A stretch of 64,000 bases of DNA from CAVVNN01 sp963749605 (GCA_963749605.1 CAVVNN010000002.1:1054001-1118000), one strand, 5' to 3'; shown: positions 1-9,910, numbered from the stretch's first letter. Numbers and translations: made by a program. The notes: generated by a model not told the origin, from the letters alone.

Positions 1-446
1 TCCGTGATGGTGCCGAGATCGGCCGCTCGCACTTGTCCGTCGGCGATTTTTTGTGAGTTGACCGACGACGGTGCCAACTTTTCTGTCGTCACTGCAGCGT
101 CACCTAGTTGGCCTGTAGTGATGGCTTTGTCAGCGACTTTTCCGGTCGTGATTGCTTTGTCCGCAACTTTTTCGGTTGTTACCGCAGCGTTGACGATCTT
201 GCCGGTTATGACGGAGCCATCGGCAAGCTTGGCGCTGATGATTGACCCGTCAGCAATTTTGGTAGCTGTAATAGCTCCGTCTTTGACTTTCGGGCCAGTC
301 ACAGCGTTTTTCTTCAGCTGTTTGGCACCGACGCTGTTTTTGCCCAAATGGGAGGCGGCAAAGGCGGTGGCGCCACCGAGTAGCAGGAAGACGGCGACTG
401 ACGACATCACGTTCGCATACGTGAGTCGCTTGCGTATCTGCTTCAC
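1..446 (-). CDS. Secreted repeat protein with AVTTEKVADKAITTGK-like repeats (3' end outside window)
   Basis: The minus-strand frame is open from a GTG at 446 to the window edge (about 148 residues). An AAGGAGG ribosome site lies 5 bases upstream of the GTG and decides the start. Residues 1-10 are basic (VKQIRKRLTY), and residues 11-31 form a hydrophobic signal segment ending in AFAAS. After that the protein is a string of imperfect repeats of about 7-8 residues alternating AxT and GKVAD/AKIAD elements (for example KVADKAITTGKVADKAITTG). Proteins with this N-terminus and repeat type are common in Solirubrobacterales; their function is unknown to me. The repeats suggest an elongated, possibly beta-helical or fibre-like surface protein, which is inference. 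GC content and third-position GC are visibly lower than in neighbouring genes, hinting at different constraint or transfer. Confidence 0.8.
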   Translation of the reverse strand, partial: MKQIRKRLTYANVMSSVAVFLLLGGATAFAASHLGKNSVGAKQLKKNAVTGPKVKDGAITATKIADGSIISAKLADGSVITGKIVNAAVTTEKVADKAITTGKVADKAITTGQLGDAAVTTEKLAPSSVNSQKIADGQVRAADLGTIT

Positions 447-564
447 GAAGACCTCCTTGAAGGGGATAAGGACAGGCGCGGGGGCAAACTAGCCCTCTCT
501 CCCGTTTTGGCGGTTTGACCCTTTCAGGTTCGGCCACGCGATGTCAAGCCCGCCTGGACGGGCA

Positions 565-1629
565 TCAGTCCCGCCGCTCGGCCTCGTCGGCGGCCTCGGC
601 TAGGCGCTCGACCATGCGGGCGAAGGTCTGGATTCCCTCGTCGACCTTGCCGTACTGGCCCGCTGCGTAGCGGGCGTAGACGCCCTCGAGGATGATCGCC
701 AGCTTCCAGTAGCCGAGGGCGACGAAGAAGTCGAGCTGGGAGAGGTCGCGGCCGGAGCGCTCGGCGTAGCGGGCGCGGAGCTCGTCGCGGGTGGGGAAGC
801 CGGGGGCGAGGTTTGCCGGCTGGCCGAGGGCGATCGTGTCGTCGCCGGAGTCCGGCCAGTAGACCATCAGCAGGCCGACGTCGGCGAGCGGGTCGCCGAG
901 GGTGCAGAGCTCCCAGTCGACGACGGCCGCCACCTCGCCCGCCGGGGTGAGGATCATGTTGTCGAGCCGGTAGTCGCCGTGGACGATCGTCGCCGGGCCC
1001 TGCGAGGGGATGCGGGCGGCGAGACGGTCGTGGACCTCGTCGATCGCCGCCAGCTCGCGCGTCTTCGACTTCTCCCACTGGCCCTGCCAGCGGTGCAGCT
1101 GGCGGGCGACGTAGTCCTCCCTGCGGCCGAGGTCGCCGAGGCCGACCGCGTCGGGGTCGACGGCGTGGATCGCAACCAGGGTGTCCGCCACCCGCATCCC
1201 GATCGCGTGGCGGTCGGCCTCGTCCGGAAACGCCTCGGCCTCGGCCAGGCCGCGCAGGATCGGCCCCTCGACGAACTCCATCACGTAGAAGGGGGCGCCG
1301 TTGACGCTCTCGTCCCCGCATAGCCCGACCACCGGCGCCACCGGCACCTCGGTCGGGCCCAGCGCCGAGACCACCTTGTGCTCGCGCCCCATGTCGTGGG
1401 CGGAGCCGAGGCGCTTGCCGAGCGGCGGGCGGCGCAGCGCCCAGCGGCGCCCAGCGGCGTCGGCGACGCCATAGGTGAGGTTCGAATGCCCGCCTGAGAT
1501 GCGCTCGAAGGAGAGCGGCGGCTCAACCCCCGGAACGTGCTCCGCAAACCAGCCTTCCACCCCGCCGCGGTCGATCCCCTCCGGAGCCTGCGCCGAGCCG
1601 TCGGCTGTGCCTGTAGCCTCGTCGGCCAT
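565..1629 (-). CDS. Phosphotransferase family protein (APH / ACAD10-11 kinase-like)
   Basis: 354 residues of the aminoglycoside-phosphotransferase fold, closest in style to the family related to the kinase-like domain of acyl-CoA dehydrogenases ACAD10/11. Visible motifs are a G-rich loop (ISGGHSNLTY, about residue 44), the catalytic loop HGDYRLDNM (Asp219, Asn224) and the metal-binding VVDWE (Asp238). The frame extends upstream to 1755, but I place the start at the ATG at 1629 because the extra residues do not look like the family and would overlap the divergent histidine kinase. The substrate is unknown; family context suggests a hydroxyacyl-CoA or small metabolite rather than an antibiotic. 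A GCCCG/CGGGC hairpin (548-563) follows the stop codon and may help termination, though it has no U-tract. Confidence 0.85.
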   Translation of the reverse strand: MADEATGTADGSAQAPEGIDRGGVEGWFAEHVPGVEPPLSFERISGGHSNLTYGVADAAGRRWALRRPPLGKRLGSAHDMGREHKVVSALGPTEVPVAPVVGLCGDESVNGAPFYVMEFVEGPILRGLAEAEAFPDEADRHAIGMRVADTLVAIHAVDPDAVGLGDLGRREDYVARQLHRWQGQWEKSKTRELAAIDEVHDRLAARIPSQGPATIVHGDYRLDNMILTPAGEVAAVVDWELCTLGDPLADVGLLMVYWPDSGDDTIALGQPANLAPGFPTRDELRARYAERSGRDLSQLDFFVALGYWKLAIILEGVYARYAAGQYGKVDEGIQTFARMVERLAEAADEAERRD

Positions 1630-1660
1630 AGGGGCGCAAGCATATGCCCGAGGTCCACGG

Positions 1661-2905
1661 TTGAACCCATCGCTTGCCAACAGGCTCAGGATCGGCTTCG
1701 CGATCTGCTTCGCCGTGCTGACGGCGATGGCGGTGATCGGCGTTGGACGATTCATCCAGCAGCGCCAGGACTACGAGAACTCGATCGCGCGTTCCTACCA
1801 GGCGGAGATGGCGGCCCGCGTCCAGCTGGCGCGCGGGCAGCACCCGGCCGCGGCGAGGTCCGTGATCGCCGCCCAGGCCCGGCACCGCGAACAGCTCCAG
1901 AACAGCATCTCCGGCGACACCCGCGACACGGCGCTGCTGGTCGCCGCCGGGCTGATCGCCGGCCTCACCGCGGCGCTGCTCCTCTTCAGCGGCCTGATCG
2001 CCTCGATGCGGCGACCGCTGGAGGAGCTGGTCGACGCGGCGCGGCGCCTCGCCGAGGGGGACCGCTCTGCCCGGGTGAAGGTTGGCGGCCTCTCGGAGAC
2101 GGCGACCCTGGGCGCCGCCTTCAACGAGATGGCCGCCGAGCTGGAGCAGGAGGCGAGCCGGCGCGACCAGCTCGACCGGATCAAGGACGAGTTCGTCCTC
2201 ACCGCCTCGCACGAGCTGCGCAGCCCGCTCACCTCGGTACAGGGGTTCGCCGAGCTGCTGATGCTGGAGCGCGAGAAGCTGAGCCCGAAGCAGGCGGAGA
2301 CGGTCGAGATCATCCTCGACAACTCACGCCATCTGGTGCGCCTGCTCAACGACCTCCTCGACCTCGCCCGCAGCGACGCCGGCCGGCTCGCGATCATGCC
2401 GAGGCCGACCGAGGTGGCGCCGCTGATCGATGACGCGGTGCGGACGATGCGGGCGCAGACCGAGAGCGCCTCCCAGGGGCTGACCCAGCAGGTGGAGCCG
2501 GGGTTGCCCCTGGTCGAGGTCGAGGCCGACCGGATCCGACAAATACTGGTGAATCTGCTTACCAATGCGCATGAGTACTGCCCCGAAGGAGCGTCCATTC
2601 GCGTAACGGCGACCCTCATCGGTGCCGAAGTGGAGATCGCGGTGATCGACGACGGACCGGGAATGACAGAGGACCAGCTGGAGCACATCTTCGAGCGCTT
2701 CACCCGCGGCGACGCGGGGCTGACGCAGCGGGTCGGAGGGACCGGCCTCGGCCTGGCGATCTCGAAGTCGCTGGTCGAGCTGCACGGCGGCACGATCGGC
2801 GTCACCTCCGCCCCGGGCGAGGGCTCGACCTTTCGCATCCGCCTCCCGGCGCTCGCTGCGGAGGCGCCTGCAGTCCCCGAGCGCGCCGCCACGGAGGCCC
2901 GATGA
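1661..2905 (+). CDS. Membrane sensor histidine kinase
   Basis: About 414 residues from a TTG at 1661, preceded by GAGG at 1650-1653. The longer open frame from 1475 is rejected because its first 60 residues lie antisense to the divergent kinase-like gene. Order of parts: transmembrane helix (about 10-32), extracytoplasmic loop with QHPAAARSV, second helix (about 91-113), HAMP linker with RRLAEGDRSARV, HisKA domain with the phosphoacceptor in SHELRSPLTS (His184), then an HATPase domain with N-box LVNLLTNAHEY, DDGPGM and GTGLGLAISK. It autophosphorylates and passes phosphate to a partner, almost certainly the response regulator that overlaps its stop by 4 bp (ATGA). The input signal cannot be told from sequence. 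Confidence 0.9.
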   Translation: MNPSLANRLRIGFAICFAVLTAMAVIGVGRFIQQRQDYENSIARSYQAEMAARVQLARGQHPAAARSVIAAQARHREQLQNSISGDTRDTALLVAAGLIAGLTAALLLFSGLIASMRRPLEELVDAARRLAEGDRSARVKVGGLSETATLGAAFNEMAAELEQEASRRDQLDRIKDEFVLTASHELRSPLTSVQGFAELLMLEREKLSPKQAETVEIILDNSRHLVRLLNDLLDLARSDAGRLAIMPRPTEVAPLIDDAVRTMRAQTESASQGLTQQVEPGLPLVEVEADRIRQILVNLLTNAHEYCPEGASIRVTATLIGAEVEIAVIDDGPGMTEDQLEHIFERFTRGDAGLTQRVGGTGLGLAISKSLVELHGGTIGVTSAPGEGSTFRIRLPALAAEAPAVPERAATEAR

Positions 2906-3267
2906 TGCCCAGGGTCCTGGTCGCCGACGACTCCGAGACGATCCTGCTGCTGCTGCGGACGCGGCTGGAGATGGCCGGCTACCAGGTCGAGACCGCCGCC
3001 AACGGCGAAGAGGTGGTGGAGGCCGTGCGCCGTCCCGAGCGCCGCCCCGACATACTCCTGCTCGACGCGATGATGCCGGGAAAATCCGGAATCGACGCGC
3101 TGCGCGAGCTCCGCGAAGAGGGAGTCGAAACCCCAGCGCTGATCGTCAGCGCTCACCAGGACGGCGCCGAGGCCGGCGCCCCCACCGACCTCGAAATCAG
3201 CGCCTACGTCACCAAGCCGATCGACTTCGAGCTGCTGCTCGGCAGCCTCGCCGAGCTCACTTCTTAG
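2902..3267 (+). CDS. Single-domain response regulator (CheY-like receiver)
   Basis: 121 residues forming only a receiver domain. The acidic pocket is ADDSE (Asp9/Asp10), the phosphoacceptor is Asp55 in LLLDAMMPG, the switch residue is Ser83 in IVSAH, and the conserved lysine is Lys105 in VTKPID. There is no DNA-binding or enzymatic output domain, so it probably acts by protein contact or within a phosphorelay, which is inference. The start overlaps the histidine kinase stop (ATGA), implying coupled translation. Its 3' end overlaps the convergent helicase gene by 11 bp. Confidence 0.92.
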   Translation: MMPRVLVADDSETILLLLRTRLEMAGYQVETAANGEEVVEAVRRPERRPDILLLDAMMPGKSGIDALRELREEGVETPALIVSAHQDGAEAGAPTDLEISAYVTKPIDFELLLGSLAELTS

Positions 3268-4702
3268 CGACCTCCAGCCGGATCTCCTTGCCCTTGACCT
3301 TGGTTCCGTCGAGGAACTCGACCGCGCGGTCGGCCTGGCCGGCTTTCAGCTCGACGAAGGAGAAGCGCTCCAGCACACGGACCGAGGCGATGTCCTCGTC
3401 GGGGACGACGGCGCCCTCGCGCAGCGCCCAGCGCAGGTCCTCCTCGGTTATCCCGCTGCGCCTGCCTCGGTTGACGAAGAGCTTGGTGTTGCCCGCGGCG
3501 GCCTGCTTCCCGCCGCCCTCGTCGTCGCTGCGCTCCTCACGCCGCTCCGGGCGCTCGCGCCGGCGGGGACGAGGGGCGTGCTCGAGGCGCTCCTCGGGGC
3601 TCTCCCACTCGCCGATCGAAGTCTTCACGTCGCGCTCGATCCGGTCGATCTCCTTGCGTTGCGACGGCGTGACCAGGGTGATCGCCCGCCCCGTGCGGCC
3701 GACCCGTCCGGTGCGGCCGATGCGGTGCACGTAGACTTCGGAGGAGTCGGGGACGTCGTAGTTGATGACGTGGGTGACGTGCTCGATGTCGAGGCCGCGG
3801 GCGGCGATGTCGGTGGCGACGAGGAGCCTCACCCGATGGTCCTTGAAGGCGATCATCACGCCGTCGCGGACGCCCTGGCTGAGGTCGCCGTGCAGGGCTT
3901 TCACGTCGAGGCCTTTGTCCTTCAGCATCTTCTCCAGGCGAGAGGCCCCGATTTTGGTGCGGCAGAAGATGATCGCCTGCTCGGGATCCTCGGTTTTCAG
4001 CAGCTCGACCAGGCGCGCCGCCTTGTCCTTGGCCGGAACCTCGACAAAGGCCTGCGCGATCGCGTCGACGGTGAGCTTCTTCGGCGTGATCCGGATCGTC
4101 GACGGGTCGTACATGTAGCCCTCGGCGAGCCGCTGGATCGGCGGCGGTATCGTCGCCGAGAAGAGCGCCGTCTGGCGCCCGCTCGGGCACATTCGCAGGA
4201 TCTTCTCGACGTCCTCGATGAAGCCGAGGTCGAGCATCTCGTCGGCCTCGTCGAGAACTATGTAGCGAGCCGCGGTGAGGACCAGCGAGCGGCGGCTCAT
4301 CAGGTCCATCATCCGCCCGACGGTGGCGACGACGACCTGGGCGCCGGCGCGCAGCTGCGCCTGCTGGGAGCGGATCGGGGCGCCGCCGAAGACGGCGACG
4401 ATCTCGACATCGAGGTGCTCGGCGTAGGCGCGCAGAGCCTGGGTGACCTGGATGCAGAGCTCCCGGGTCGGGGTGAGGACGACCGCCTGCACCTCGTCGT
4501 TCTCAGGGTCCAGGTACTGGAGGAGCGGCAGGCCAAAGGCGGCGGTCTTGCCGGTTCCGGTCTGGGCCTGGCCGATCACGTCGTGGCCGCCGAGCAACTC
4601 GGGGATCGCCTGCTCCTGGATCGGGGTCGGCTCTTCGAAGCCGAGCTCGTCGAGGGCCTGCTGGATCTGCGGCGAGAGCCCGAGCTCCTTGAAGGCGGTC
4701 AC
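3257..4702 (-). CDS. deaD: DEAD-box ATP-dependent RNA helicase (DeaD/CshA type)
   Basis: 481 residues. The N-terminal Q-motif (FEEPTPIQEQAIP) is followed by Walker A AQTGTGKT (about 46-53), DEAD at 151-154, SAT at 182-184, then the second RecA domain with ARGLDIEHV and HRIGRTGR. A basic, acidic-flanked linker (about 370-405) leads to a C-terminal DbpA/CsdA-type RNA-binding domain ending in EIRLEVAKK. It unwinds RNA duplexes in ribosome assembly or mRNA turnover. It is the first gene of a two-gene unit: its start overlaps the stop of the upstream quinone oxidoreductase by 4 bp, so the two are probably co-transcribed. Confidence 0.95.
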   Translation of the reverse strand: MTAFKELGLSPQIQQALDELGFEEPTPIQEQAIPELLGGHDVIGQAQTGTGKTAAFGLPLLQYLDPENDEVQAVVLTPTRELCIQVTQALRAYAEHLDVEIVAVFGGAPIRSQQAQLRAGAQVVVATVGRMMDLMSRRSLVLTAARYIVLDEADEMLDLGFIEDVEKILRMCPSGRQTALFSATIPPPIQRLAEGYMYDPSTIRITPKKLTVDAIAQAFVEVPAKDKAARLVELLKTEDPEQAIIFCRTKIGASRLEKMLKDKGLDVKALHGDLSQGVRDGVMIAFKDHRVRLLVATDIAARGLDIEHVTHVINYDVPDSSEVYVHRIGRTGRVGRTGRAITLVTPSQRKEIDRIERDVKTSIGEWESPEERLEHAPRPRRRERPERREERSDDEGGGKQAAAGNTKLFVNRGRRSGITEEDLRWALREGAVVPDEDIASVRVLERFSFVELKAGQADRAVEFLDGTKVKGKEIRLEVAKK

Positions 4703-5646
4703 TTGCTCGGGTCCAGGAGAAGCTTGCCGCTGGTGCGGCGGGCGATCAGATCCTCGTGGGCGCGAGCCGCCTCGGAGAGCGGATAGACGCCGCCGATCGT
4801 CACCTCGATCTCAGCGGCGGCTACCGCTCCGAGCAGGTCGCCGATCATCGGCGCCGCCAGGTCGAGGCGGGAGAGCAGATGGACCAGCCAGAAGCCGATC
4901 ACCGCCTTGGAGCCGCGCAGCAGGGCGGCGGTGGAGACCTCGCGCTGCTCCCGGGAGGCGATCCCGAAGACGACCATCCGTCCCATCGGCGCCAGCGCCG
5001 CGAGCTCGGCGTCGAAGGCGTCGCCGCCGCTCATGTGGAGCACCGCGTCGACCTTCTCGCCGTCATTGGCCTCGAGGATCGCGGCCTTCAGGTCCCCAGC
5101 GAGGGAATCGACCGTCGCGTCGGCTCCGAGCCGCTCGACCAAGGCGCGTTTCTGCTCGCTGGAAGCGAGACCGATCACCTTCGCGCCGGCCCGCTTGGCG
5201 AGCTGGACGGCGAGCGTGCCGGTGCCGCCGGCCGCCGCCTCGATCGCGATCGTCTCGCCCGCCTCGATCCGGGCGCAGCGCTGCACCAGCGCCATCGCGG
5301 TCAGGCCCTGGAGCAGGAGCGCCGCGGCCTGGTCGTCGTCGACGCCGTCGGGGATCGGGATCAGCGCCGCCTCGTGCACGGCCACCTTCTCCGCGTAGCC
5401 ACCGCCGCCCAGCAACGCCGCGACCCGCCGCCCGTCAGCCGTTCGCCCGCTGACCTCCGCCCCGGGAATCATCGGCAGAGACTGCTCGGCCAGATAGTCG
5501 TTGCGGGTCGCATGAGTGTCGGCAAAGTTGACCCCACTCCGCGCAACCTCGACCACGACCATGCCCTCGCCGGGCTGCGGATCGTCGACCTCGACGTACT
5601 GAAGCACCTCGGGCCCACCGAACTCCTCGATCCGAATCGCCTTCAC
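4699..5646 (-). CDS. Zinc-independent NADPH:quinone oxidoreductase (MDR family)
   Basis: 315 residues from a GTG at 5646 (VKAIRIEEFGGPEVL), the canonical beginning of QOR-like medium-chain reductases. The open frame runs upstream to 5928 but those residues are not family-like. It contains the N-terminal GroES-like fold (GVNFADTHAT), the cofactor-binding glycine motif AAAGGTGTLAVQLAK and a C-terminal KLLLDPSK. No structural or catalytic zinc cysteines are seen, as usual for the quinone/zeta-crystallin branch. Two-electron reduction of quinones or enones with NADPH is the expected activity. A TATGGT element lies shortly upstream, so the message may have almost no leader. It overlaps the helicase start by 4 bp. 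Confidence 0.9.
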   Translation of the reverse strand: MKAIRIEEFGGPEVLQYVEVDDPQPGEGMVVVEVARSGVNFADTHATRNDYLAEQSLPMIPGAEVSGRTADGRRVAALLGGGGYAEKVAVHEAALIPIPDGVDDDQAAALLLQGLTAMALVQRCARIEAGETIAIEAAAGGTGTLAVQLAKRAGAKVIGLASSEQKRALVERLGADATVDSLAGDLKAAILEANDGEKVDAVLHMSGGDAFDAELAALAPMGRMVVFGIASREQREVSTAALLRGSKAVIGFWLVHLLSRLDLAAPMIGDLLGAVAAAEIEVTIGGVYPLSEAARAHEDLIARRTSGKLLLDPSK

Positions 5647-5719
5647 GGCCGTCAACCATATTCGGCCTGGGAAATTCGCCCTTCGTCCCTGCCAAGGACG
5701 GACAGATAGTCTCCGCCCG

Positions 5720-6649
<930 letters not shown>

Positions 6650-6739
6650 CCGGTTTTCGCGTTCGCCGCACGGCAACAAACCGAGCGCGCCGAACTGCGA
6701 TACTGGCGGCTCCTGACGAAGACAAGCTCGAGGAGGGGG

Positions 6740-8140
6740 ATGGCCACCGAGCAGAGGATCAGAAACGCAGCCGCCGATGGCGCCGCCGCCAGCGGATCGG
6801 AATCGTTGACCGTCACCGACAACCGCACCGGGCAGACCTACGAGCTGCCGGTCGCGGACGGGACGGTGCGGGGAATGGACCTGCGGCAGATCAAGGTGTC
6901 GGAGGACGACTTCGGGTTGATGTCCTATGACCCGGCCTTCACCAACACCGCCTCGTGCCGCTCGGCGATCACCTACATCGACGGCGCGGCGGGGATCCTC
7001 GAACACCGCGGCTACTCGATCGAGCGGCTCTGCGAGCGCTCCAGCTTCCTCGAGACCGCCTACCTGCTGATCTTCGGCGAGCTGCCGACCGGGCCGCAGC
7101 TCGACCGCTGGACCCATGACATCACCCATCACACCTTCGTCCACGAGGACATCAAGCAGTTCTTCGGGGGGTTCCGCTACGACGCCCACCCGATGGGCAT
7201 GCTGCTGGCCGGGGTCGGCGGGCTCTCCACCTTCTACCCCGACGCCAACCAGATCGACGACCCCGAGGAGCGGTATATGGCGGCGGTGCGGTTGATCGCC
7301 AAGGTGCCGACCCTGGCCGCCTTCGCCTACCGCCACAACATGGGCCTGCCCTACGTCTACCCGGACAACGACCTCACCTTCGCCGAGAACTTCCTCTCGA
7401 TGATGTTCAAGAAGACCGAGGTGCAGTACAAGCCGGACCCCCGGCTGGCGCGGGCGCTGGACATCCTCTTCATCCTCCACGCCGACCACGAGCAGAACTG
7501 CTCGACCAGCGCGGTGCGGGGCGTCGGCTCCTCAGAAGTCGACCCCTACTCGGCGGTCGCGGCGGGCGTGGCGGCGCTCTATGGGCGGCTGCACGGCGGC
7601 GCCAACGAGGCGGTGCTGAAGATGCTGCGGCGAATCGGGTCGATCGACAACATCCCCGACTTCCTCGAGCAGGTGAAGAACCGCGAGGAGAAACTGATGG
7701 GCTTCGGCCACCGCGTCTACAAGAACTACGACCCGCGGGCGCGGATCATCGAGCAGCACATGGCTGAGGTCTTCGAGGCCACCGAATACAACGCGGTGGT
7801 CGAGATCGCGCGGGAGCTGGAGAAGCGGGCGCTCGACGACGAGTACTTCACCTCGCGCAAGCTCTACCCGAACGTCGACTTCTACTCGGGGATCATCTAC
7901 GAGGCGCTGGAGATCCCGGGGGAGATGTTCACGGTGATCTTCGCCATCCCCCGCACCGCGGGCTGGGTCGCGCAGTGGATGGAGATGCAGGAAGACCCGG
8001 AGAAAAAAATCGCCCGGCCGCGGCAGATCTACACCGGCTACCGCGAGCGCGAGTACGTGGAGGTAGGCGAGCGCGAGGGGCCCGAGAAAATCGTCGGGCC
8101 GCCGGCGAGGCGCCCCAAACGACCACGGCGCGGAGCGTAG
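6740..8140 (+). CDS. gltA: Citrate synthase
   Basis: 466 residues. Conserved active-site stretches include ITYIDGAAGILEHRGYSIE, the HADHEQNCSTS region with catalytic His, LHGGANEAV, and GFGHRVYKNYDPRA with the second catalytic His and substrate Arg. Condenses acetyl-CoA with oxaloacetate at the entry of the TCA cycle. The ATG is preceded by GAGGAGGGGG. The basic, proline-rich tail (about 450-466) is an extension beyond the usual family end. The fused 2-oxoglutarate dehydrogenase and aconitase lie within the next 14 kb and fumarase near 62 kb, so TCA genes are locally enriched but not one operon. Confidence 0.97.
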   Translation: MATEQRIRNAAADGAAASGSESLTVTDNRTGQTYELPVADGTVRGMDLRQIKVSEDDFGLMSYDPAFTNTASCRSAITYIDGAAGILEHRGYSIERLCERSSFLETAYLLIFGELPTGPQLDRWTHDITHHTFVHEDIKQFFGGFRYDAHPMGMLLAGVGGLSTFYPDANQIDDPEERYMAAVRLIAKVPTLAAFAYRHNMGLPYVYPDNDLTFAENFLSMMFKKTEVQYKPDPRLARALDILFILHADHEQNCSTSAVRGVGSSEVDPYSAVAAGVAALYGRLHGGANEAVLKMLRRIGSIDNIPDFLEQVKNREEKLMGFGHRVYKNYDPRARIIEQHMAEVFEATEYNAVVEIARELEKRALDDEYFTSRKLYPNVDFYSGIIYEALEIPGEMFTVIFAIPRTAGWVAQWMEMQEDPEKKIARPRQIYTGYREREYVEVGEREGPEKIVGPPARRPKRPRRGA

Positions 8141-8172
8141 GCGGCCAAGGGGGACTGGCGTACGCTGCCGTC

Positions 8173-8514
8173 GTGTCTCGATGGAGGTTGACGGTGCGGC
8201 ATGGGTCGGAGGTCGAGCGTGAGGTGTTCGACGATTTGGACGAGGCCGTGGCCGCGATGCGCGAGCGGGCGCTGGCGATTCGGGCGGAGGGGCCGGTGAA
8301 GTCGGCCTCGTTGCTGCGGGACTACGGGCCCGGGGACCAGGTTCACGCGCGGCTTCAGCTCAGTGGAAGGGGGCTGCTGCGCAAGCCGGCTGCCGGGATC
8401 GACGTGCGCGGGGACGGGACGCTGGTCCCCTACAGCGGCGGCGTCAGGCGCGAGGAGCTGGATCCGACCGACTACGACACGCCCTTCGACGTGATCCGCC
8501 AGATTCTCGAATAG
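8173..8514 (+). CDS. Hypothetical small protein
   Basis: 113 residues from a GTG at 8173 (VSRWRLTVRHGSEVEREVF). I chose this start because the longer frame (from 7975) would overlap citrate synthase. The protein is charged and soluble, with an N-terminal strand-rich part, an alpha-helical stretch (DDLDEAVAAMRERALAIRAE) and a C-terminus ending DTPFDVIRQILE. No motif is recognised. It sits 32 bp after citrate synthase and 53 bp before the next small gene on the same strand. The composition argues for real coding. Confidence 0.65.
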   Translation: MSRWRLTVRHGSEVEREVFDDLDEAVAAMRERALAIRAEGPVKSASLLRDYGPGDQVHARLQLSGRGLLRKPAAGIDVRGDGTLVPYSGGVRREELDPTDYDTPFDVIRQILE

Positions 8515-8567
8515 CCTGCGGGGCGCATTTGCCGGGATATACCCGTAAAAGGCGCCCCACGACGACG

Positions 8568-8882
8568 ATGAGCGAGAAGAGCGAGATCCCCAAGGGCAGC
8601 TACGCCGCCGGGCGCCGAATCAAGCTTCCGGCCGGCGCCGAGCCGCCGTTCGCTGTCTTCATCAACGGGGTCGAGCAGACCGAGGGCGAGGACTACGACA
8701 TCCGTCTCGGCGAGATCGCCTTCACCCACTCGATCGTCAAGGAGAAGGTCGGCGCCGGCCGCTGGCTGGCGATGTACCTGGGCATCTTCGGCACCTACCG
8801 CAAGAACGAGACGGTGGACCTCCAGTTCACTCGCGAGGGCAAGACCACCCTCATCGACGACCTTCCGGTCGAGCCGGACTGA
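8568..8882 (+). CDS. Hypothetical small protein
   Basis: 104 residues from the ATG at 8568 (MSEKSEIPKGSYAAGR). An upstream TTG at 8529 would add 13 basic residues and is less likely. The body reads as alternating strands with a charged surface (FINGVEQTEGEDYDIRLGEIAFT) and one hydrophobic stretch (WLAMYLGIFGTY) too short and polar to be a confident membrane helix. The pattern resembles a small beta-sandwich or a phage-tail-like accessory fold, but I do not recognise a family. It ends 3 bp from the stop of the convergent prenyltransferase gene. Confidence 0.7.
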   Translation: MSEKSEIPKGSYAAGRRIKLPAGAEPPFAVFINGVEQTEGEDYDIRLGEIAFTHSIVKEKVGAGRWLAMYLGIFGTYRKNETVDLQFTREGKTTLIDDLPVEPD

Positions 8883-8885
8883 CCC

Positions 8886-9839
8886 CTATTTGAACACGTA
8901 GAGCAGCAGGAAGGCGACCAGGACGAAGCTGGCGCCGCCGGCGATCATGCCCTTGTCCTCGGCGACGATTGCGGCGGTTGAGCGGTCGTCGGAGCGATCG
9001 TAGATCAGGTAGAGGTAGCGGAAGATGATGTAGACCATGGGGGGGATGGTCAGCATCATGCGACTGCCGATCAGGGGCGAGTTGAGCGTGTAGATCGCGT
9101 AGCTGATCACCGTGCCGGTGGTGACCAGGGAAACCATCTGGTCGAGGAACGGCAGCGAGTAATGCTCGAGGACCGGCCGGGAGGCGGTGCCCTGGTGCAG
9201 CTCGGAGACGGCCTCCTGGCGGCGCTTGGTGAAGCCGAGGAAAGCGGCGCCCATGCCGGTGCAGAGGATCAGCCACTCGGAAGCGTGGGCTTCGACGGCG
9301 CTGGCGCCCGCGGCGACCCGCAGGATGAAGAGCCCGGCCAGCGTCATCACGTCGACGATCACGATCTGCTTGAGGCCGAGGCTGTAGGCCACCTGAGCGA
9401 CGCCATAGCCGACCACCATCAGTCCCACCTGCCAGTTGACCGTGGCGAAGGCGATCGCGATGGCGATCGCCGCCAGCAGCGGGGCGATCGTCTTCGCGGC
9501 GCTCTCGGACAGCTCACCCGCAGCCAGCGGCCGAAGGCGCTTCTTGGGGTGCTTGCGGTCGAGCTCGACGTCGACCAGGTCGTTGACGAAGTAGCCGGCG
9601 CTGGAGATCATGCAGAAGGAGACGAAGGTCAGCGTCGCCTCGAGCACGTCATGTGGCTGGTTGAGCTTGCCCGAGAAGAGCAGTCCGGCGAAGACCAGGA
9701 TGTTTTTGATCCACTCCTGCGGGCGCCCGGTCTTGATCGCCGCCCGCAGCGGCGAGCGGCGCGGCGCAACAGGCTCAGTGGCCTTTGCCTGCCCGGCCTC
9801 AGCCGGCACGGTCGGATGTTCCGAAGTGATGGTTTCCAT
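8886..9839 (-). CDS. UbiA-family prenyltransferase, decaprenyl-phosphate phosphoribosyltransferase-like
   Basis: 317 residues, multi-pass membrane protein of the UbiA superfamily. GRPQEWIKNILVFAGLLFSG and the aspartate-rich NDLVDVELDRKHPKKRLRP (consensus NDxxDxxxDxxHPxKxxRP) match the DPPR-synthase branch (mycobacterial Rv3806c/UbiA), which transfers phosphoribose from PRPP to polyprenyl phosphate for arabinose donors. The start is the ATG at 9839; the frame upstream to 10112 is low-complexity Arg/Pro shadow. It lies 71 bp downstream of the alkyl-DHAP-synthase-like gene on the same strand and may be the last gene of that operon. The UbiA superfamily also holds ether-lipid prenyltransferases, so a lipid role is not excluded. 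Confidence 0.85.
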   Translation of the reverse strand: METITSEHPTVPAEAGQAKATEPVAPRRSPLRAAIKTGRPQEWIKNILVFAGLLFSGKLNQPHDVLEATLTFVSFCMISSAGYFVNDLVDVELDRKHPKKRLRPLAAGELSESAAKTIAPLLAAIAIAIAFATVNWQVGLMVVGYGVAQVAYSLGLKQIVIVDVMTLAGLFILRVAAGASAVEAHASEWLILCTGMGAAFLGFTKRRQEAVSELHQGTASRPVLEHYSLPFLDQMVSLVTTGTVISYAIYTLNSPLIGSRMMLTIPPMVYIIFRYLYLIYDRSDDRSTAAIVAEDKGMIAGGASFVLVAFLLLYVFK

Positions 9840-9910
9840 CTTGGAGAGCCGGCGGCAGCGCGCTGAAACCCGCCTGGCCAGGGAGATTCGGTCGCGACAG
9901 GGTACCGCCG

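Noticed and set aside
4..492. Plus-strand open frame across the left edge and a minus-strand frame at 250-537.
   Set aside because: Both are other-frame shadows of the minus-strand repeat protein, which has a ribosome site, a signal peptide and regular repeats.
1475..1660. N-terminal extension of the histidine kinase.
   Set aside because: It lies antisense to the start of the APH-like gene, lacks family similarity, and a TTG with GAGG upstream fits better.
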